Of a stretch of 64,000 nucleotides of DNA, positions 15,730 to 22,643 are shown in pieces. Positions within the stretch are counted from its first letter, which is position 1. The number at the start of each line of letters is the position of its first letter. Position numbers and translations under genes: made by a program. The notes beneath the pieces were generated by a model, which searched no databases, had not been told where the DNA came from, and was given only the letters and a program-made list of their open reading frames with translations. The DNA comes from Nonomuraea sp. NEAU-A123 (lineage in GTDB: Bacteria > Actinomycetota > Actinomycetes > Streptosporangiales > Streptosporangiaceae), in contig NZ_JAHFZZ010000004.1 of assembly GCF_018603905.1 (NCBI RefSeq), positions 558,001 through 622,000 on the forward strand, in the 5' to 3' direction.

Positions 15730-16449
15730 TCAGGCTCTGACGGTAAGTAAAGTCTTACCTGTGGTGGTGACCACTTCGAAATGATCGATTTCCTCAAGCT
15801 TCCACGGACTGCCGCCGTGCATGTAGAGGGGATCGGGCGAACCGGGCACGCCATATCCGGCGGGCGGCACCGACCAGCCCGTCATGATCCGCTTCTGGCC
15901 GGACTTGGACACCGAGATCAGCTCGCATTCGAGCGGGCCCTTCACCCCCGAGAGCTTGAGCGCGGCATGCGTGCCCCAGCCCTTGGACTCCAGCACCAGC
16001 CCGCCGGTCACCCCGTCCGCGCCGACGCCCGCGATCGGTGTGCCGTCGGCGTAGAACTGCTCCGCGGGACCCAGATGCTGGGCGTGCTGGTCCGAGGCCA
16101 CGACCGGAGCCGCGTCATTGCCCCCGAGCTGTGTGCCGACCGCGAGTCCGCCGGCCACCAGCGTGACCGAGGCCGCCAGCCCGATCACGAATGTGCCCCT
16201 CCTGGACCGCCGGTCCTCCGCCTTCTTACGCCGGAGCAGGTCGATGACATCGGCCTGCCCGTAATCAGGAGGGGGGTCTGCTCGCACCGGCCCGATCCCC
16301 GTCAGCACGCTGGCCACCCCGGCCAGCTCGGACAGTTCCGCCGTACACGACGGGCAGAGGGAGAGGTGCGCTTCGAAGGCCAGTCTGTCGTCGTCGTCCA
16401 GCAGACCGAGGGCGTAGGCGCCCACGTCCGTATGCTCGACTCTGTTCAC
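15730..16449 (-). CDS. Membrane-anchored zinc-finger anti-sigma factor
   Basis: A 239-residue anti-sigma factor of the RskA/ZAS type. The N-terminal cytoplasmic domain has the zinc motif His-x3-Cys-x2-Cys (FEAHLSLCPSC, about residues 25-35); one transmembrane segment at about 86-107 (GTFVIGLAASVTLVAGGLAV) is followed by an extracytoplasmic RskA-like domain (GWSVPPAGYG, LLTVRA). It should hold the coupled sigma factor inactive until an envelope signal triggers proteolysis. The GTG start overlaps the sigma stop by four bases (GTGA). Confidence 0.92.
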   Translation of the reverse strand: MNRVEHTDVGAYALGLLDDDDRLAFEAHLSLCPSCTAELSELAGVASVLTGIGPVRADPPPDYGQADVIDLLRRKKAEDRRSRRGTFVIGLAASVTLVAGGLAVGTQLGGNDAAPVVASDQHAQHLGPAEQFYADGTPIAGVGADGVTGGLVLESKGWGTHAALKLSGVKGPLECELISVSKSGQKRIMTGWSVPPAGYGVPGSPDPLYMHGGSPWKLEEIDHFEVVTTTGKTLLTVRA

Positions 16450-16994
16450 GCCGTCACCCCTCTCTCCTGCAGTGCGACGCGCAACGCGCGGACCGCGTAA
16501 TAAACCCGGGACTTCACTGTTCCAACGGGGATGCCGAGCGCCAAGGCGGCGTCGTTGACCGACCGGTCTCGCAAGATCGTCTCGTTGAGGATCTCGCGGT
16601 GGGCCGGTGATAACGCCATCAGCGCCTCGGATACGACCACCTGGTGCAGCAGTCCCTCCATCTCGTCCGGCACGGGCATGCTCTCCAGCGGGCCATCGCC
16701 TGATTCCGGCGGGCGGGCTTCCTTGCGCCGCCGGTCATCGATCACGATACGGCGAGCGACCGTCGCTAGCCAGGGCATGAGAGAAGCCGAGTTCGGATCG
16801 AGCTGCTCGGAACTGCGCCAGGCGCGGATCATGGTCTCCTGCACGACGTCCTCGGCCCATTGCCGATCGCCCGCCGTCAGCCGGATCACGAATGCCAGCA
16901 GCGGCCGGTGGTACTCCCGGTAGAGCGTGGAGACGACCACTTCGTCATCCGGACGTACTCGTCTGATCCGGTGGCGTGAGCGTGGCTTGCCCAT
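16446..16994 (-). CDS. ECF sigma factor controlling itself and the CHRD gene
   Basis: A 182-residue ECF sigma factor. Region 2: STLYREYHRPLLAFVIRLT and AEDVVQETMIRAWRS; region 4: RSVNDAALALGIPVGTVKSRVYY. ATG 16994 is chosen for its GAGGGAG eight bases upstream; ATGs at 17042/17045 with GAAAGG are real alternatives and would add 16-17 residues. The start at 17102 is excluded because it lies inside the promoter. The gene is co-transcribed with its anti-sigma factor and preceded by the same ECF promoter motif as the CHRD gene, implying autoregulation. Confidence 0.93.
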   Translation of the reverse strand: MGKPRSRHRIRRVRPDDEVVVSTLYREYHRPLLAFVIRLTAGDRQWAEDVVQETMIRAWRSSEQLDPNSASLMPWLATVARRIVIDDRRRKEARPPESGDGPLESMPVPDEMEGLLHQVVVSEALMALSPAHREILNETILRDRSVNDAALALGIPVGTVKSRVYYAVRALRVALQERGVTA

Positions 16995-17072
16995 GGGGGC
17001 GGCTCCCTCGGCCGAGGGCGGGGGACACGTGCTGACTCGCATCATTCCCCTTTCAAAGTGCAGTCGGCAGGA

Positions 17073-17103
17073 AGTACGGACAGAATGTGGCCCCAGGTTC
17101 AAT
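17073..17103 (-). promoter_or_regulatory. ECF-type autoregulatory promoter of the sigma gene
   Basis: Minus strand ATTGAACCT (17103-17095), a 16-base spacer, then CGTACT (17078-17073), the same elements and spacing as at 15645-15615. Transcription start is expected near 17066, leaving a short leader to ATG 17042/17045 or 16994. Confidence 0.78.
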
Positions 17104-17183
17104 AGATCGGGAAGAAACTCGTTGCGAACCCGCTGGAGGGATGCGTAGAGTCTGATCGCAACTGGAGCGAGGAGGTGAGGACT

Positions 17184-17237
17184 ATGCGGGCTGTTCTGTT
17201 CCGTCTGCCGTCCGTCAACCTCCGGGTGCCCGCGTAA
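17184..17237 (+). CDS. 17-residue small ORF with strong ribosome-binding site
   Basis: ATG 17184 follows GGAGGTGAGG at a good distance and encodes MRAVLFRLPSVNLRVPA. It is in the same frame as rsgA, 48 bases downstream, and ends in TAA. The ribosome-binding site is stronger than that of rsgA itself, so it may be a translated leader that loads ribosomes for rsgA, which starts with a weak TTG. No attenuator hairpin or run of one codon was seen. Possibly spurious. Confidence 0.4.
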   Translation: MRAVLFRLPSVNLRVPA

Positions 17238-17285
17238 ACACGCGTAGAGACCCGGGTCCTTCTCGACCGCAAAGGTGTCACTCCG

Positions 17286-18383
17286 TTGTTCTCCGATCTG
17301 TTCTCGCTCGGCTGGGCCGAATCCCGCGCCGCCGAGCTACCACCGCTGACCGTCCCGGCCCGGGTGTCCCGGGTCGATCGCGGCGCCGCCGAGGCGATCG
17401 CCGCCGACGGGCAGCATCACGTCAAATACGGCGCGCGCGTCCGCAGGGCGTCCGCTGACGACCCCGTGGCGCTGCCCTGTGTCGGAGACTGGGTCGCGCT
17501 CAGAGAGCTCCCAGAGGGCCGGTACGAGCTCGACGCGGTCCTGCCGCGAACCAGCGCCTTCGTCAGGGGCGGCGTCAGCCGCGACTCGCGCGGCGGGCTG
17601 TCGGGCGACGGCCAGGGCCAGGTGCTCGCGGCCAACGTCGACATCGTCTTCGTCGCCGAGCCGTCCATGCACGCCACGGACTTCGCCGACCTGGGCCGCA
17701 TCGAGCGGCTCGTCGCCCTGGCCTGGGAGTCCGGCGGCACGCCGGTCGTGCTCGTCACCAAGTCCGACCTGTTCGAACGGGGCCTGGACGAGCTGCTCGC
17801 CGACGTGCGCACCGCGGCGCCGGGCGTCGACGTGCACGCCGTCTCCTCGGTGCTCGGCGACGGCGTCGAGCTCGCGCGCGGCTACCTCGAAGGCTCACGC
17901 ACGGCCGTCGTGCTCGGCCCGTCGGGCGCGGGCAAGTCCACGCTCGTCAACGCCATGGCAGGTGGCGGGGTGATGGACACCCAGCAGGTGCGCGCCGCCG
18001 ACGGGCGGGGCCGCCACACCACCGTGCACAGGGAGCTCATCCCGCTGCCGGGCGGCGGGCTCGTCATCGACACGCCGGGCATCCGCCGGGTCGGCCTCTA
18101 CGAGATGAGCGAGGGCGTCGAACTCGTCTTCTCCGACATCGAGGAGCTGGCGGCCGGCTGCCGGTTCGACGACTGCGGCCACGAGAGCGAGCCCGGCTGC
18201 GCGGTGCTCATCGCGCTGGAGAGCGGCGAGCTGCCCGAGCGGCGGCTGCTGAGCTGGCGCAAGCTCCAGCGCGAGGCCACCTGGATGGCCTCGCGCACCG
18301 ACGCGCGGCTCCGCAAGGAGGAGCGGGACAAGTGGAAGATCATTCACAAGGAGATGCGCCGGGCGGGCAGAAACCGGCCCTGA
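17286..18383 (+). CDS. rsgA: Ribosome small subunit-dependent GTPase A
   Basis: A 365-residue circularly permuted GTPase that assists late 30S subunit maturation. An OB-fold domain precedes the GTPase motifs in permuted order: TKSD at 158-161 (G4), GPSGAGKS at 211-218 (G1), DTPG at 262-265 (G3). The C-terminal zinc finger has Cys292, Cys297, His299 and Cys305. The only start that fits is TTG 17286, with AAAGG ten bases upstream; a small ORF with a strong ribosome-binding site lies just before it. A phosphoribosyltransferase gene follows after 17 bases. Confidence 0.95.
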   Translation: MFSDLFSLGWAESRAAELPPLTVPARVSRVDRGAAEAIAADGQHHVKYGARVRRASADDPVALPCVGDWVALRELPEGRYELDAVLPRTSAFVRGGVSRDSRGGLSGDGQGQVLAANVDIVFVAEPSMHATDFADLGRIERLVALAWESGGTPVVLVTKSDLFERGLDELLADVRTAAPGVDVHAVSSVLGDGVELARGYLEGSRTAVVLGPSGAGKSTLVNAMAGGGVMDTQQVRAADGRGRHTTVHRELIPLPGGGLVIDTPGIRRVGLYEMSEGVELVFSDIEELAAGCRFDDCGHESEPGCAVLIALESGELPERRLLSWRKLQREATWMASRTDARLRKEERDKWKIIHKEMRRAGRNRP

Positions 18384-18400
18384 TCGGGTAATACCACTGC

Positions 18401-19030
18401 ATGGACCTGCTGTTCGCGGACCGTGCGCAAGCGGGGACGATGCTCGCGGACCGCCTGCGCGGCGCGCAGGACCCCTTGGTGCTGGCGCTCCCGCGCGGCG
18501 GCGTGGCGGTGGCCGTGCCCATCGTCCGCGGCATCGGCGGCCGGCTCGACGTGCTCGTCACCCGCAAGATCGGCTATCCGCCGACGCCCGAGCTGGGCGT
18601 CGGCGCGATAGCCGAGGGCGGCGAGCCGGTGTTCGACCTGGCGCTGCTGCGCAGGCTCGGGATGACGCCCGAGTCGGTGGCGGAGGTGGTCGCGGAGGAG
18701 CGGCGCGAGCTGGCCCGCCGGGTCAAGGTCTACCGGGGTGACCGCCCGTTGCCCGACCTCGCCGGTCGCGAGGTGATCGTGGTCGACGACGGCCTGGCCA
18801 CCGGCGCGACCGCGCGGGCCGCGCTCCGGGCGGTCCGCGCGGCCAAGCCGCACCGGGTGACGCTGGCCGTCCCGGTGGGCGCCCGCGACACCGTCGAGGC
18901 CATGCGCGAGGAGGCCGACGAGGTGGTGGTGCTGCGGGTGCCGGTGGACTTCCGGGCGGTCGGGCAGTGGTACGAGCGCTTCGACCAGCTCAGCGACGCC
19001 GACGTGCTCGACCTGCTGACGGACGTTTAG
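18401..19030 (+). CDS. Phosphoribosyltransferase-fold protein
   Basis: A 209-residue type I phosphoribosyltransferase. The PRPP-binding loop is EVIVVDDGLATGATARAA (about residues 125-142), and PLVLALPRGGVAVAVPI near the start plus LVTRKIGYPPTPELGVGAIA are typical of the stand-alone branch whose base substrate is unknown. It follows rsgA closely and may be read with it. Confidence 0.88.
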   Translation: MDLLFADRAQAGTMLADRLRGAQDPLVLALPRGGVAVAVPIVRGIGGRLDVLVTRKIGYPPTPELGVGAIAEGGEPVFDLALLRRLGMTPESVAEVVAEERRELARRVKVYRGDRPLPDLAGREVIVVDDGLATGATARAALRAVRAAKPHRVTLAVPVGARDTVEAMREEADEVVVLRVPVDFRAVGQWYERFDQLSDADVLDLLTDV

Positions 19031-19079
19031 CAGGAGAGGCGCTCAGACCGGGCGGCCGCACTCAGACAGGGCGCGAGGC

Positions 19080-19155
19080 GAGTCAGGGCGCGCTCAGACT
19101 GGGCGTGGCACGAGTCAGGGCGCGCTCCAGACCGGGCGTGGCACGAGTCAGGCGG
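19080..19155. repeat. Short tandem repeat between convergent genes
   Basis: A 32/33-base unit beginning GAGTCAGGGCGCGCTC and ending GGGCGTGGCAC occurs at 19080-19111 and 19112-19144, with a third partial copy running into the end of the ATPase gene. Degenerate copies of CTCAGAC extend back to about 19050. Confidence 0.75.
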
Positions 19156-19624
19156 ACAGGACGGCCCAGACGAGCTTGCCCTGGCCGCCGGGGGTGAGCC
19201 AGCCCCAGCCCGTGGTGAGCGCCTCGACCAGCCGCAGGCCGCGACCGTATTCGGCGAAGATGTCGGTGGCGGGGGCGGCGGTCGGCGCGTGCCGGCTGTA
19301 GTCGCTCACCACGCACGCCACCTCGCGCAGCCGGCTCAGCAGCCGGAGCTGGATGGCGCCGCCGCCGTGCCGCATCGCGTTGGTGACGAGCTCGGAGACC
19401 ACCAACTGGGCGTCGAACACGATGCCGTCGGAGCCCCACGAGGTGAGCGTCCGGTCGACGAACCGCCTGGCAGTGGCCACACACTCGGGCTCGAACGTAC
19501 TGAGTTCATGAAACGGGAAGACCGCGTCACACGGACCGCGTCGCCCTTCGAGCAGAATGGGCAGCAGCCAACCCGGCGCTTGAGCGCCGGTGGCGGCTTG
19601 CGGCCGAGCGTCGAAAGTCGTCAT
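19148..19624 (-). CDS. HATPase_c-fold regulatory ATPase (anti-sigma kinase-like)
   Basis: A 158-residue GHKL ATPase of the RsbW-like type. The N box is QLVVSELVTNAMRHGGG and the G1/G2 region is EYGRGLRLVEALTTGWGW. It starts at ATG 19624 after a G-rich stretch. Such proteins bind sigma or other regulators in actinomycetes. It is divergent from a WhiJ-like HTH gene with a DUF397 gene behind it; these three gene types recur together in Streptomyces developmental loci (abaA/whiJ-like), so a shared regulatory job is likely. The C-terminus runs into a tandem DNA repeat. Confidence 0.88.
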   Translation of the reverse strand: MTTFDARPQAATGAQAPGWLLPILLEGRRGPCDAVFPFHELSTFEPECVATARRFVDRTLTSWGSDGIVFDAQLVVSELVTNAMRHGGGAIQLRLLSRLREVACVVSDYSRHAPTAAPATDIFAEYGRGLRLVEALTTGWGWLTPGGQGKLVWAVLSA

Positions 19625-19707
19625 CCTGGCCCCCGAAGCGCGGTCTAGGTGATCCAATGCCCATCTTTACGGCGTGTGCTGACCGATGCAAGACTTTTCG
19701 TGTTTTA

Positions 19708-19738
19708 CAGATGCAAATCGCATCTGCACGTGCAGATG
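19708..19738. promoter_or_regulatory. Overlapping palindromes between the ATPase and HTH genes
   Basis: CAGATGC and GCATCTG flank a 5-base centre (19708-19726), and CATCTGCACGTGCAGATG is a perfect 18-base palindrome (19721-19738) ending 16 bases before the HTH start. The core TGCACGTGCA recurs at 20721-20730 before the DUF397 gene. Probable operator of the WhiJ-like protein. Confidence 0.72.
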
Positions 19739-19754
19739 ATCTGGGAGCGGTAGT

Positions 19755-20642
19755 GTGAGCGCACTGAGTGCGGAAGGGAACGTCGTCGGCTACTCGCCGG
19801 GAAGCCCGACGGTGCTGCGGATTTTGCTGGGTACGCAGCTGCGCAGGCTCCGCACGGAGCAGCGTATCTCGCGGGAGGACGCGGGGTACGCGATTCGCGC
19901 TTCTCACGCGAAGATCAGCCGCCTGGAGCTCGGCCAGGTCAGCTTCAAGGAACGCGACGTGGCCGATCTGCTCACGCTCTACGGCGTCACCGACCCCGCC
20001 GAGCGGGCGCCGCTGCTGGACCTGGCCCGGCAGGCCAACGCCCCCGGCTGGTGGCACAAGTACGGTGACCTGCTGCCCGGCTGGTTCGAGGTGTACATCG
20101 GGCTGGAGGGCGCGGCCTCGGTCATCCGGACCTACGAGAACCAGTTCGTGCCCGGCCTGCTCCAGACGCCCGAGTACGCCAGGGCGGTGATCAAGCTGGC
20201 GCACGAGACGACTCCCGACGCGGAGCTCGACCGGCGCGTCGCGCTGCGCACCAGGCGCCAGGACCGCCTGACCGGCGACCGGGCGCTCAAGCTGTGGGCG
20301 GTCATCGACGAGGCCGTGGTGCGGCGCGCGCTGGGCGGCCGCGAGGTGATGCGCAAGCAGGTCGAGCATCTGCTGGAGATGACGGCACGGTCCAACGTCA
20401 CCGTTCAGGTCGTTCCGTTCGAACGCGGCGGGCACGCGGCCGCCGGCGGGCCGTTCAGCATCCTGCGCTTCCCCGAGCGTGACCTGCCCGACGTCGTCTA
20501 CCTGGAGCAGCTCACCAGCGCCCTCTATCTCGACAAGCCGACGGAGTCCGAGCATTACATGCAGGTCATGGACCGATTGAGCGTCCAGGCCGACTCCCCT
20601 GAGCAGACCAAACGCTTCCTGGAGCGGCTGCTGTCGGTGTGA
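19755..20642 (+). CDS. WhiJ-like HTH regulator (HTH + DUF5753)
   Basis: A 295-residue regulator. Residues about 25-75 form an XRE-type helix-turn-helix (LRTEQRISREDAGYAIRASH, KISRLELGQ); the remainder is a DUF5753 domain with YENQFVPGLLQTPEYARAV and VTVQVVPFERGGHAAAGGPF. Such proteins usually work with a small DUF397 partner, found 115 bases downstream. GTG 19755 follows palindromic operators and is probably autoregulated. Confidence 0.93.
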   Translation: MSALSAEGNVVGYSPGSPTVLRILLGTQLRRLRTEQRISREDAGYAIRASHAKISRLELGQVSFKERDVADLLTLYGVTDPAERAPLLDLARQANAPGWWHKYGDLLPGWFEVYIGLEGAASVIRTYENQFVPGLLQTPEYARAVIKLAHETTPDAELDRRVALRTRRQDRLTGDRALKLWAVIDEAVVRRALGGREVMRKQVEHLLEMTARSNVTVQVVPFERGGHAAAGGPFSILRFPERDLPDVVYLEQLTSALYLDKPTESEHYMQVMDRLSVQADSPEQTKRFLERLLSV

Positions 20643-20720
20643 TCCACACCATAAGAGGATTTTGGTCATCCCCTATATGGCGATCTTGGCGCTACCGTAT
20701 CGTGATCTCGCAACCACGGC

Positions 20721-20730
20721 TGCACGTGCA
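20721..20730. promoter_or_regulatory. TGCACGTGCA operator copy upstream of the DUF397 gene
   Basis: The ten-base palindrome TGCACGTGCA, extended to CTGCACGTGCA, is the core of the longer palindrome before the HTH gene. It lies 27 bases before the DUF397 start. Confidence 0.6.
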
Positions 20731-20757
20731 TCCGTAAGCGCGCGAGGGAGCTTCCCC

Positions 20758-20997
20758 ATGCATGAGTTCCGGAACGGAACGCCCGCCGGTCGCCTTTCCG
20801 CCGTCTGGCGCAAGAGCAGGCGGAGCAACCCGAACGGCAACTGCGTCGAGGTGGCCGATCTGCCCACGGGGGAGGTGGCGATGCGCAACTCGCGCTTCCC
20901 CGAGGGGCCCGCCCTGGTTTATACGCGGGCCGAAATCACCGCGTTCGTGCTCGGGGCCAAGGACGGCGAGTTCGACGACCTGATCGGTCTGAGCTAG
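20758..20997 (+). CDS. DUF397 protein, partner of the WhiJ-like regulator
   Basis: A 79-residue DUF397 protein: VWRKSRRSNPNGNCVEVADL is the family signature and VYTRAEITAFVLGAKDGEFD its C-terminal half. DUF397 proteins antagonise or modulate the cognate DUF5753 regulator in the known abaA/whiJ systems. The ATG at 20758 is preceded by a copy of the shared operator core. Hairpins at 21078-21113 end the unit. Confidence 0.93.
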   Translation: MHEFRNGTPAGRLSAVWRKSRRSNPNGNCVEVADLPTGEVAMRNSRFPEGPALVYTRAEITAFVLGAKDGEFDDLIGLS

Positions 20998-21077
20998 AAG
21001 CGCCGACCCAGATGTAATGATCCAGCGGCACCTGTCCCGGAAGGCGCCGATCCTGGGGGACACAGATCCGGAAACCA

Positions 21078-21113
21078 CTTCAGCCCGGCGTCACGGATGA
21101 CGCCGGGCTGAAG
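21078..21113. terminator. 16-bp perfect hairpin after the DUF397 gene
   Basis: CTTCAGCCCGGCGTCA (21078-21093) and its exact complement (21098-21113) around a CGGA loop, between convergent genes; probable terminator for the HTH/DUF397 unit. Confidence 0.8.
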
Positions 21114-21168
21114 CGCGTGCTCGGGGTTGAGCTGGTGCTTGATCAAGCAGTTGCCCCGACCGGGTTCA

Positions 21169-21200
21169 CCGGAGCCTGGACGTGGCGGGCCAGGCTCCGG
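21169..21200. terminator. 11-bp hairpin between DUF397 and whiB genes
   Basis: CCGGAGCCTGG (21169-21179) pairs perfectly with 21190-21200 across a 10-base loop. On the minus strand it is placed to terminate the whiB-type transcript. Confidence 0.65.
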
Positions 21201-21254
21201 CTCATCGGGACAACTGCGTGATCACGCGGTGATCACGGACGCTGCCGGGTGGAG

Positions 21255-21566
21255 TCAGGCGGCGGAGATGCCGGCGCTGGCCGCGCGGCGCATGCGACGG
21301 CGACGCTCGGAAGCGCGCTCGTCCTCGTTCAGGCCACCCCACGTGCCGTACTTCTCCGGACGGGACAGCGCGTAGTCCAGGCACTCGTTGCGGACAGGGC
21401 ACTGGGCGCAGATCGCCTTGGCCTTCCGCTCGCGCACGTCACGCTCGGGCTGCCGCTCCCCATCGGGGCCGAAGAAGAGCACGAGGTCCTCACCCCGGCA
21501 CGCGGCATCATCCTGCCAACCCCAGCTGGGGCGCGGGCGGGCGAGCTGCCGACGTACCTGAGACAT
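21255..21566 (-). CDS. WhiB-family iron-sulfur transcription factor
   Basis: A 103-residue Wbl protein. The four cluster-binding cysteines are Cys23, Cys53, Cys56 and Cys62 (AACRGED, AICAQCPVRNEC), followed by the G[V/T]WGG turn (YGTWGGLNEDER) and a basic C-terminal tail RRRRMRR for DNA contact. Wbl proteins bind the primary sigma factor and regulate development, redox or antibiotic responses. Which Wbl class this is cannot be said from the sequence alone. ATG 21566 follows GAAGGTGG. Confidence 0.95.
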   Translation of the reverse strand: MSQVRRQLARPRPSWGWQDDAACRGEDLVLFFGPDGERQPERDVRERKAKAICAQCPVRNECLDYALSRPEKYGTWGGLNEDERASERRRRMRRAASAGISAA

Positions 21567-21667
21567 GAGAAAACCACCTTCGTGAGAGGTATTTCAGTAA
21601 TTGAGCCGCATTGGACGCTTTCGGCGTCACTGTTCCAACGCAAAGGTAGGCCGTGATGTTCCCGTGA

Positions 21668-22582
21668 TCAGGTAAGCGCGGGCGTGGCGTACCGCACAGG
21701 CGTGAGCCTGTCCAGCGAAACCAGCCGGTAGGAGGTGATCTTCTCGGCGCAAGCCGTACCACACGGCGCTTGGAGCACCGATGGCTCAACCACAACCTGG
21801 AACCGGACGTCGCCGCAGCGCACGATGGCTTCGGTGACGTCGCCGTCCGACCTGGAGGATTCCACGGCCACTGCGCCGACAGAACGCTCTCCCGTATGGG
21901 CTCGGGCGAAGTGCTCGACGGCTTGCAATGGCTCAGGGATGCCTGCGCGTCCCCGGTAACGGTCGAGAATGATCTCGCCCGACCGGTACGCGTTAGCCGC
22001 TGCGATCGCAGCAGCCTGAGACATGCTGCCGTAGAAAATTCCGTGTGGCAAGCACACGAGGTTGGCGGCGTAACGATCGCCGCCAACGTGTGACGTTTCC
22101 CACACTCTCTCCGGCCAGTTTTCGGCCAGTGTCCGAGCGAGGGGTAGTCCAATGCGGGCACAACACGCATTGCGCTTGGCGTGCGTGCAGACCAGAAATA
22201 CCGGCTCGTCTTCAAGTATGCAGGACTCCGGGACCACTCCGGCCACCAGCGCGTCGAGGTCAAGATCTTCGGGACCTGCGATGACTCCGCTGGCCAGCCA
22301 GGGGTTAGGGCCTATGGCGTAGCCCACTAGCACACGCAGGTCCTGCTCCTGCGGGCGGGCTCGCCGGCCGGGGCGGCGGATGAGCTGGGGCCGGATGCCA
22401 CGTTCCATGGCGCGCTGCACGAGTTTCGAGATTCTCTCAGGAAGCTCGAAGCTTTCCAGATGCGACGGCCACGGCCCGTCGTGCTCGACGAGTAGCCACA
22501 GCCGGGCTCCCACGGTGGCGCTGGCCAGATTCGGCACAGCGCCGGTGTGGGAGCCGTCCGGATGCTCGCAGGCCCTGGTCAA
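21668..22582 (-). CDS. Sucrase/ferredoxin-like family protein, iron-regulated
   Basis: A 304-residue member of the Suc_Fer-like (PF06999) family, a thioredoxin-fold iron-sulfur protein. Family signatures are VFLVCTHAKRNACCARIGLP and ETSHVGGDRYAANLVCLPHG; the C-terminal Cys pair lies in CGTACAEK. It starts at ATG 22582, 23 bases downstream of a near-perfect DtxR/IdeR iron box, so it should be repressed by iron; some members have been linked to ferric-siderophore reduction. Codon use looks less GC-rich than in the neighbours, which may indicate transfer. Confidence 0.86.
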   Translation of the reverse strand: MTRACEHPDGSHTGAVPNLASATVGARLWLLVEHDGPWPSHLESFELPERISKLVQRAMERGIRPQLIRRPGRRARPQEQDLRVLVGYAIGPNPWLASGVIAGPEDLDLDALVAGVVPESCILEDEPVFLVCTHAKRNACCARIGLPLARTLAENWPERVWETSHVGGDRYAANLVCLPHGIFYGSMSQAAAIAAANAYRSGEIILDRYRGRAGIPEPLQAVEHFARAHTGERSVGAVAVESSRSDGDVTEAIVRCGDVRFQVVVEPSVLQAPCGTACAEKITSYRLVSLDRLTPVRYATPALT

Positions 22583-22605
22583 CGCCTTCCTCCCTCATTC
22601 GCGAA

Positions 22606-22624
22606 TTAGGTAAGACTAACCTAA
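22606..22624 (-). promoter_or_regulatory. DtxR/IdeR iron box
   Basis: TTAGGTAAGACTAACCTAA matches the 19-base DtxR-family box (TTAGGTTAGSCTAACCTAA) at all but two or three central positions. It lies just upstream of the sucrase/ferredoxin-like gene. Confidence 0.85.
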
Positions 22625-22643
22625 CGGTGAGGGGGTAAACGTG

